DNA of 8,519 nucleotides from an uncultured Eubacteriales bacterium. Its GTDB lineage: Bacteria > Bacillota > Clostridia > Christensenellales > Aristaeellaceae. The DNA lies in contig UQNM01000089.1 in assembly GCA_900542395.1 (NCBI GenBank), positions 1 through 8,519 of the forward strand, in the 5' to 3' direction. Shown here piece by piece: positions 1 through 4,294 of this stretch (positions are counted from its first letter, which is position 1; the number at the start of each line of letters is the position of its first letter). Made by a program: the position numbers and the translations under genes. The notes under the pieces are model-generated. The model made no database searches. It had not been told where the DNA came from and saw only the letters and a program-made list of their open reading frames with translations.

Positions 1-974
1 CCGCCGCCCAGACCTGCGCCGCGCTGACGACCCACGGCATCGATCTCGTCGATGAAGATGATGCAGGGCATGGTCTTTTTGGCCTTATCGAACAGGTCAC
101 GCACGCGGGATGCGCCCACGCCGACGTACATCTCCACAAAGTCAGAGCCGGAGATGGAGTAGAAGGGCACCCCCGCCTCGCCTGCACAGGCACGGGCCAG
201 CAGGGTCTTACCGGTACCCGGAGGGCCCACCAGCAGCACACCGTGGGGGATGCGGGCACCCAGCGTATTGAACTTATCGGGGCTCTTGAGGAACTCCACA
301 ACTTCCTTGAGCTCCTCTTTTTCCTCGTCCTCACCGGCCACATCGGCAAAGGTGGCAGTCTTTTTGTTCTCGTGCTCGTCCTTTACCTTGGCCTTGCCCA
401 CGTTCATGATGCCGCCGCCACCGGCGCCGCCACGCATCATGGAGAACAGCAAAAAGCCGGTGCAGCCCAGCATAGCCAGATAGAACAGGATCTCCATCCA
501 GGGGATGGTCTCCTTGGCGGGCACATAATCGTACACCATGGGCGCATCGGGGTTGGCTGCATCGTACTGGGCGATGTAGTCCGACACATGGTCCACGAAC
601 ATCCGGGCGTAGGGCAGCTTGTAGCTGACTGTCTCGGTGCCGTCATCGTTCTTCTTCACCCCGGTGGGGGCGGAGGAAGAGGAGGACAGCAGGCCGGAAA
701 GCAGTCCGCCCGTAGACTGGGTGGTGGTCTGCTCGGCAGCGTTGGGCAGCTCCTGTGCGCCCTCCTTCAGGGTCATGGTGATCACGCCGGTATTCAGATC
801 CAGCGAGAATTTGGTGACCTGATTGCTCTCAAAATAGTGTACCACCGTGGAATAAGCCATGGAGGAGCCGTTAGCGTTGCCGCCGGTGCCGCCCAGCACC
901 GACCACACCATCAGCACGGCTGCCAGTACAATGGCGATCACCAGCGGATTGAAACGGGGTTTCTTCGGTTGCAA
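1..974 (-). CDS. ftsH: ATP-dependent zinc metalloprotease FtsH, N-terminal part (gene runs off the window at position 1)
   Basis: FtsH is a membrane-anchored AAA+ protease that degrades misassembled membrane proteins and some short-lived regulators. About 324 residues are visible. A first membrane segment spans residues about 11-27, an external domain about 28-157, and a second membrane segment about 158-179. A Gly-rich linker and the FADVAGEDEEKEEL entry to the AAA domain follow (residues 209-222), then Walker A GPPGTGKT (250-257) and Walker B CIIFIDE (304-310). The arginine-finger region and the HEXXH zinc site lie outside the window. The external domain contains a low-complexity run of five serines near residues 97-101. 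There is no ATG near the N-terminus. I chose TTG at 974-972 because GGAG (987-984) lies 9 bases upstream; an in-frame TTG at 983-981 touches that GGAG and is less likely. The gene follows hpt by 39 bases, so they are probably cotranscribed. The family assignment is firm and the start is less so. Confidence 0.95.
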   Translation of the reverse strand, partial: MQPKKPRFNPLVIAIVLAAVLMVWSVLGGTGGNANGSSMAYSTVVHYFESNQVTKFSLDLNTGVITMTLKEGAQELPNAAEQTTTQSTGGLLSGLLSSSSSAPTGVKKNDDGTETVSYKLPYARMFVDHVSDYIAQYDAANPDAPMVYDYVPAKETIPWMEILFYLAMLGCTGFLLFSMMRGGAGGGGIMNVGKAKVKDEHENKKTATFADVAGEDEEKEELKEVVEFLKSPDKFNTLGARIPHGVLLVGPPGTGKTLLARACAGEAGVPFYSISGSDFVEMYVGVGASRVRDLFDKAKKTMPCIIFIDEIDAVGRQRGAGLGG

Positions 975-983
975 AAAAATCAA

Positions 984-996
984 CTCCAGTTCTGGA
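984..996 (-). promoter_or_regulatory. ftsH ribosome-binding site inside a short inverted repeat
   Basis: On the minus strand the sequence TCCAG-AA-CTGGA (996-985) is a perfect inverted repeat, and the GGAG that probably serves as ftsH ribosome-binding site (987-984) overlaps its 3' arm. As RNA it could form only a weak 4-pair stem with a GAAC loop. It supports the TTG start at 974 through spacing. Any control of translation by this stem is speculation. Confidence 0.35.
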
Positions 997-1013
997 TTTT
1001 TATAATGGACACG

Positions 1014-1562
1014 TTACTTCGTGTAGATCTCGGGCTTCAGCACGCCAACATAGGGCAGGTTGCGGTATTTTTCGTCGTAGTCCAGACCATAGCCCACCAC
1101 GAACTCGTCAGGCACCTGAAAGCCCTCGTAATCCGGCTGGATGTTGGCCTTGCGGCGGCTGGGCTTATCAAGGATGGTGCAGATCTTAACGGAGTTCGGG
1201 TTGCGCATCTTGAGCATGGGCACAAGGTTGGACAGGGTGACGCCGGTGTCCAGAATGTCCTCCACGATCAGCACATCCTTGCCGGACAGATCACCGTCCA
1301 GATCCTTGATGATCTTGACCAGACCGCTGGTGGTGGTGTTGCTGCCGCCGTAGCTGGAGACCACCATAAAGTCGATATTGCAGGGGATGCTCACAGCCCG
1401 CATCAGATCGGCCATAAAGACCACCGAGCCCTTGAGGATGGACACCAGCACCAGATTTTTACCGGCATAATCCCGGCTGATCTGAGCGCCCAGCTCTGCC
1501 ACCTTGGCCTTCAGCTGCTCTTCGCTGACCAGAACGGTCTTGATATCATCGTGCATACTCAT
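1014..1562 (-). CDS. hpt: Hypoxanthine phosphoribosyltransferase
   Basis: This cytoplasmic purine salvage enzyme transfers phosphoribose from PRPP to hypoxanthine or guanine, giving IMP or GMP and pyrophosphate. The protein has 182 residues, the usual size for bacterial HPRT. Visible family landmarks are the pyrophosphate loop LKGS (43-46), the SSYGGS flexible-loop segment (69-74), the PRPP-binding motif VLIVEDILDTGVTL (97-110) with the acidic pair E101-D102, and the C-terminal base-binding segment DEFVVGYGLDYDEKYRNLP (152-170). The ATG at 1562 is preferred over the one at 1556 because AGGAGG (1577-1572) lies 9 bases from the first and 15 from the second. The start overlaps the end of tilS by 17 bases, implying translational coupling, and ftsH follows closely. 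The tilS-hpt-ftsH order is well known in Firmicutes. Codon use matches the tilS part and ftsH. Confidence 0.97.
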   Translation of the reverse strand: MSMHDDIKTVLVSEEQLKAKVAELGAQISRDYAGKNLVLVSILKGSVVFMADLMRAVSIPCNIDFMVVSSYGGSNTTTSGLVKIIKDLDGDLSGKDVLIVEDILDTGVTLSNLVPMLKMRNPNSVKICTILDKPSRRKANIQPDYEGFQVPDEFVVGYGLDYDEKYRNLPYVGVLKPEIYTK

Positions 1563-3291
1563 TTGTTTTTTCCTCCTGTGTTTCGATCTCTGCATCCAAG
1601 TGCAGGATCCATCTGCTTTCCGTGTCCGGTGCAAGGCCATCGGCAAAGCCTTCTCCACACACCCATAAAATTTCGCTTCCGCTGGCAAGCAGCGGCAGCG
1701 TATCCCGCAGTTCGTTCGGGACACCGGCCTCGTTCATCCACTTACGCAGCGGCTTGCTCAAACCCCGCCCCGCAGGCCGGAAGCGGTCTCCCGGCTGTCG
1801 GGCACGCAGCACAAGGCCAGTGTACAACGTAGTTATTCTAGCATAATCCGCCCGATTTTTTAAGTCTTTTTTATGAACGACTTGTATTTTTTCTTCAAAA
1901 TCGGTTGTTAACAGCTCCGCTTTCCCCTTCCAGCCCCCGCGCAGCCGGAATTCCGGCTGTTTTTCGGGCAAAAGGGGCACTTGCTGCGGCGCGCTCTCCA
2001 GCTGCCAAGGCAGTGTGTCCGGCAGCGTTTCCTGCCGCAGGCAGCCGTTCCCGGCGCAAAAACGTACCTGTCCGGTCAGCTGTACTGCACCGCTGCCCTG
2101 CCGCACCACGGCACACAGAAGCTGCACATATTTTTCCTCTGCATCCCGCACCGGAGCCACAAGACTGTGCAGCGCAGTTTCCAGCAGCAGGGGGTCTGCC
2201 GCCTGCAAGGGCGCCAGCTGCCATGCAGTTTCTGCGCCGGGCAGGCGTGCCGCCGCCAGAAGCCTTGCAGCCTCAGCGGCAAAGTAGACATCTGCCCGCG
2301 CGGCCTTTTCACAGAACCGCGCCAGATTCTGCACTGCCGCCGCGTTGGTGCTTTCCAGCGCAGGCAGAGCGTTGTGGCGCAGCCGGTTGCGGGCGTAGGC
2401 ATCGGTATCGTTGGTCTCATCGGTGACCCACGGCTGTCCTGCAGCCCGGCAGACGGCCTCGGTCTCGGCGCGGCTCAGGCAGAGCAGCGGACGCAGGTAG
2501 CACCCGCGCCTTGGCCGGATGCCGCCCGCACCGTGCAGCCCAGTGCCGCGCGCCGGCCGCAGCAGCAGCGTTTCGGCTTGGTCATTTGCAGTATGGGCCG
2601 TAGCGATGGCATCTATCCCCTGCCCTTGCAGCTGCGCAAAGGCCGTGTAACGCAGACGGCGCGCCCAGTCCTCCCCGGCGTGTGCCGGGGGCGAGGCCAG
2701 CTCTGCCGCATGGAACACCCGCAGCGGCACGCCCAAGCGGGCGCATTCCGCCCGCACAAAGGCCTCGTCCCGGTCGGCGATGGTGTAGGCGCGGCCGGAG
2801 GGCGCGTAGCCCCATTCGTCGATCAGTTCCATCAGGATGCGCGCGCCGTCGCGGGCGGTCTGGGCGCGCTCGGCCAGCGCGCGGCGCAGGTTGAAGGCGA
2901 CGCCGCCGTCCTTGACGCAATCCGCGTTCTCCATGCCCTCGCGGGAGGTGCCCATGCTGTTGGAGACGATGACCACGCCGCGCTCGTTGACAAAGCCGTC
3001 CGCGTTGGAGAGCCCCATCACGTCCTTGCGGTATTCCACCCAGTAATAGCCCAGCGTGTGGGCGACCTGCGGGAGAAGGGCGCACCCCTCCTCGGCGGGC
3101 ATGACCGCGCCCTTTTCCCAATCGCGCGGGGGAACCCAGCCGTGGCGCACGACGACGTGGCCGCCGTCGTCCTCGTTGTGGCCGACGAGCACGTGCCCCG
3201 TCGCGCTGGCGGCTTTGCCCGCAATCAGGGTCATGCAGTTCATGGGGGTGTTACCAAATGCGTCCAGATCGAACGCGGGCGTATTCGCCAT
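1546..3291 (-). CDS. Chimeric open frame: C69-type dipeptidase N-terminus joined to TilS lacking its PP-loop
   Basis: This single uninterrupted frame encodes 581 residues. Residues 1 to about 172 look like a C69-family Ntn-hydrolase dipeptidase, and residues about 173-581 look like tRNA(Ile)-lysidine synthetase from just after its PP-loop. The switch falls in ADRDEAFV (172-179), a stretch plausible in both families. Neither half is complete: the peptidase lacks most of its expected 400-500 residues, and TilS lacks the SGGxDS ATP-binding motif. The start ATG at 3291 has AGGAT-type Shine-Dalgarno sequence (GGAGG in CGGAGGATAAAGCG) at suitable distance, and a strong promoter lies upstream. The frame ends in TGA at 1548-1546, inside hpt. 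A real bifunctional protein is unlikely, since neither half keeps its full catalytic apparatus. A join between two genomes, in assembly or by recombination, fits better. The frame itself is certain, but the biological reality of the protein is doubtful. Confidence 0.6.
   Translation of the reverse strand: MANTPAFDLDAFGNTPMNCMTLIAGKAASATGHVLVGHNEDDGGHVVVRHGWVPPRDWEKGAVMPAEEGCALLPQVAHTLGYYWVEYRKDVMGLSNADGFVNERGVVIVSNSMGTSREGMENADCVKDGGVAFNLRRALAERAQTARDGARILMELIDEWGYAPSGRAYTIADRDEAFVRAECARLGVPLRVFHAAELASPPAHAGEDWARRLRYTAFAQLQGQGIDAIATAHTANDQAETLLLRPARGTGLHGAGGIRPRRGCYLRPLLCLSRAETEAVCRAAGQPWVTDETNDTDAYARNRLRHNALPALESTNAAAVQNLARFCEKAARADVYFAAEAARLLAAARLPGAETAWQLAPLQAADPLLLETALHSLVAPVRDAEEKYVQLLCAVVRQGSGAVQLTGQVRFCAGNGCLRQETLPDTLPWQLESAPQQVPLLPEKQPEFRLRGGWKGKAELLTTDFEEKIQVVHKKDLKNRADYARITTLYTGLVLRARQPGDRFRPAGRGLSKPLRKWMNEAGVPNELRDTLPLLASGSEILWVCGEGFADGLAPDTESRWILHLDAEIETQEEKTNEYAR
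1835..1863 (-). promoter_or_regulatory. Possible promoter inside tilS reading toward hpt and ftsH
   Basis: On the minus strand TTAAAA (1863-1858), a 17-base spacer and TAGAAT (1840-1835) form a housekeeping-sigma-like site, with an extended TGC directly before the -10 box. It sits in an unusually AT-rich patch (about 1830-1910) within otherwise GC-rich coding sequence. The first base of hpt is about 270 bases downstream, so the leader would be long. The patch also encodes ordinary TilS residues (KKDLKNRADYARI), so the match may be incidental. Confidence 0.3.
2757..2778. other. Chimeric junction between two genes and probably two genomes
   Basis: The interval encodes ADRDEAFV on the minus strand and is the only stretch that fits both the peptidase and TilS alignments. 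Codon preference changes across it: right of it, alanine codons are GCG/GCC with one GCA and no GCT in about 22; left of it, GCA and GCT make up roughly a third over the next 170 residues. The interval is 22 bases long, similar to the shortest word sizes used by metagenome assemblers, which fits a false join but does not prove one. Confidence 0.6.
2757..3291 (-). pseudogene. C69-family dipeptidase, N-terminal fragment
   Basis: C69 peptidases (PepD and relatives) are Ntn hydrolases whose catalytic cysteine becomes the N-terminus after processing. Here NCMTLIAGK places the candidate nucleophile at Cys19, preceded by an 18-residue leader, with an internal Met at 17 as a possible alternative start. 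GHNEDD (37-42) corresponds to the family's conserved NED segment. Other family-like stretches are GYYWVEY (81-87), DGFVNERGVVIVSNSMGTS (98-116), and LMELIDEWGY followed by SGRAYTIADRDEAF (153-178). In the family such an S-x-x-Y-x-I-x-D segment is followed by an E-V strand, whereas here it runs into TilS. Alanine codons are almost all GCG or GCC, as in the divergent solute-binding and kinase genes, so this fragment belongs with the right-hand DNA. Substrate preference cannot be read from the fragment. Confidence 0.75.
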
Positions 3292-3336
3292 CGCTTTATC
3301 CTCCGAAATTCATGCGTCAATCCGCAAACTGCGCTT

Positions 3337-3365
3337 ATTGTAGCATCGCGGGCGGCGGCTGTCAA
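3337..3365 (-). promoter_or_regulatory. Strong sigma-70/sigma-A-type promoter of the C69 peptidase gene
   Basis: On the minus strand, TTGACA (3365-3360) is a perfect -35 box. After exactly 17 bases comes TACAAT (3342-3337), one base from the -10 consensus. Transcription would start near 3330, about 40 bases before the ATG at 3291. This is the clearest promoter in the window. Confidence 0.8.
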
Positions 3366-3386
3366 TCGCACCTGCCGCCCGCGCTT

Positions 3387-3401
3387 AAAAACGATGTTTT
3401 T
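3387..3401. promoter_or_regulatory. Palindrome AAAAAC-GAT-GTTTTT, possible operator
   Basis: Perfect 6-base arms are separated by 3 bases, about 20 bases upstream of the peptidase -35 box. An upstream position suits an activator site or an AT-rich promoter element. It has no run of T typical of a terminator beyond the arm itself. The regulator is unknown. Confidence 0.3.
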
Positions 3402-3458
3402 GAAGGATTTCCGTTCAATCCCTTGCTATCGCCGCGCCTTGTATGATACCATAATGGA

Positions 3459-3473
3459 AACCGTTAAACGGTT
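3459..3473. promoter_or_regulatory. Palindrome AACCGTT-A-AACGGTT, possible operator of the solute-binding protein-kinase operon
   Basis: This perfect 15-base palindrome has 7-base arms around one central base, and lies just downstream of the -10-like boxes TATGAT and CATAAT and 44 bases before the ATG at 3518. A position at or just after a transcription start is typical of repressor operators. No regulator gene is visible nearby. Confidence 0.4.
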
Positions 3474-3517
3474 CAAAGGCCGCGGACGCGGCTGAACAGG
3501 CGGAGGGAAACGATTAC

Positions 3518-4294
3518 ATGGTGAAAACACACGGCCTGACGGGGCTGTTGCTGGCGCTGCTGCTGCTCGCCGCGCCCGCGCGGGCGGCGGAGGGAAACGT
3601 TGTCGTCATCGGCTGCGACGTTTACGCGCCGTATACCTATAAGGACGGCACGGGCGATTTTATCGGGATCGACGTGCAGCTTGCCCACGAGGCGTTCGGG
3701 CGGCTGGGGTACAACGTGGAATTTCGCGAAATTGCGTGGGAAAACAAGGATAAAGCGCTGGCCTCCGGCGAGGTGGACTGCCTGTGGAGCTGCTTTACGA
3801 TGAACGGGCGCGAGGATGCATACACGTGGGCGGGGCCGTATCTGTACAGCAGGCAGGTCGCGCTGGTGCGCGCGGACAGCGATTATACCGAGCTGAGCCA
3901 GCTCAACGGCGGGCGCGCGGCGGTTCAGGCCTCGACCACGGCGGAAAATGCGCTGGTGAAGCGCGAATCGGCGGTCGCGCCGGAGCTGGCGCAGGTGCTC
4001 TGCTTCTCCACCATCGGTGAGGCGGTTTCGGCGCTGCGCAAGGGATATGTGGATATGGTGGTGGCGCACGAGAGCGTCATTCAGAGCGTCGTCCACGGGT
4101 CGCCGGAAAAGTATCGCGTGCTGGATCAGGCGCTGTTTGCCAACGAGCTGGGCGTTGCCTTTGAAAAGGGGACGCACGAGGCGCTGGCCGCGCGGCTTCA
4201 GGCCGTCATCGACGACATGCGCGGGGACGGCTCGGCCGAGGCGATTGTAGCGAGCTACGGGCTGGACGCGAAAAAAACGCTGGAGGGAAATTGA
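3518..4294 (+). CDS. Secreted family 3 solute-binding protein (amino-acid-binding type), paired with a sensor kinase
   Basis: This 258-residue protein has the fold signature of SBP_bac_3 proteins, which bind amino acids or similar small polar ligands. A signal peptide covers residues 1 to about 23 (hydrophobic LLLALLLLAAP, then ARA before AEGN). There is no lipobox cysteine. Family landmarks are APYTYKD (37-43), DFIGIDVQLAHEAFGRLGY (47-65), LASGEVD (81-87), FTMNGRE (93-99) with Arg98 at the usual ligand-contact position, GPY (106-108), GGRAAVQASTTAENAL (131-146), and YVDMVVA (177-183). The ATG at 3518 is preceded by GGAGGG at 10 bases. Its stop overlaps the start of the histidine kinase gene by one base (TGATG), and no transporter gene adjoins it. 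That suggests a ligand-presenting role for the kinase rather than uptake; this role is inferred. The ligand is unknown. Confidence 0.85.
   Translation: MVKTHGLTGLLLALLLLAAPARAAEGNVVVIGCDVYAPYTYKDGTGDFIGIDVQLAHEAFGRLGYNVEFREIAWENKDKALASGEVDCLWSCFTMNGREDAYTWAGPYLYSRQVALVRADSDYTELSQLNGGRAAVQASTTAENALVKRESAVAPELAQVLCFSTIGEAVSALRKGYVDMVVAHESVIQSVVHGSPEKYRVLDQALFANELGVAFEKGTHEALAARLQAVIDDMRGDGSAEAIVASYGLDAKKTLEGN

Larger units (their letters stand above)
1546..2778 (-). pseudogene. tilS: tilS moiety: tRNA(Ile)-lysidine synthetase without the N-terminal PP-loop
   Basis: TilS attaches lysine to C34 of the AUA-reading tRNA(Ile), using ATP, and is normally essential. In chimera numbering, recognisable TilS parts are FVRAECARLGVPL (178-190), the AHTANDQAETLLLR segment (232-245, equivalent to the family's HHxDDQAET), RPLLCLSRAE (267-276), and RNRLRHNALPAL (301-312). 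The C-terminal tRNA-binding domain includes LVLRARQPGDRFRPAGRG (493-510) and KPLRKWMNEAGVP (513-525). About 60-70 N-terminal residues with SGGxDS are missing compared with intact enzymes, which are usually 430-480 residues. The 3' end overlaps hpt by 17 bases. GCA and GCT are common alanine codons here, unlike the peptidase half. If the join is artificial, an intact tilS exists in the source genome. Confidence 0.85.
3292..3517. other. Divergent intergenic region between the C69 peptidase and solute-binding protein genes
   Basis: This 226-base non-coding region separates two divergent genes. On the minus-strand side it holds a near-perfect promoter (3337-3365). Between the genes are palindromes at 3387-3401 and 3459-3473. 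On the plus-strand side, TATGAT (3442-3447) and CATAAT (3450-3455) are -10-like boxes, but neither has a convincing -35 box at 16-18 bases. GCCGCG-GA-CGCGGC (3479-3492) is a GC-rich inverted repeat just before the plus-strand ribosome-binding site GGAGGG (3502-3507). Confidence 0.6.

Noticed and set aside
1001..1006. TATAAT between hpt and ftsH as a promoter
   Set aside because: It reads on the plus strand, away from both genes, and has no -35 box at a suitable distance.
243..1832. Long plus-strand open frame of 529 codons opposite ftsH, hpt and tilS
   Set aside because: It is antisense to clearly recognisable genes. Its translation is His/Gly/Leu-rich with no family pattern, as expected for shadows in GC-rich DNA.
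1981..3495. Plus-strand open frame opposite tilS and the peptidase
   Set aside because: It spans the junction and the divergent intergenic region, has no recognisable domain, and is antisense to real coding sequence.
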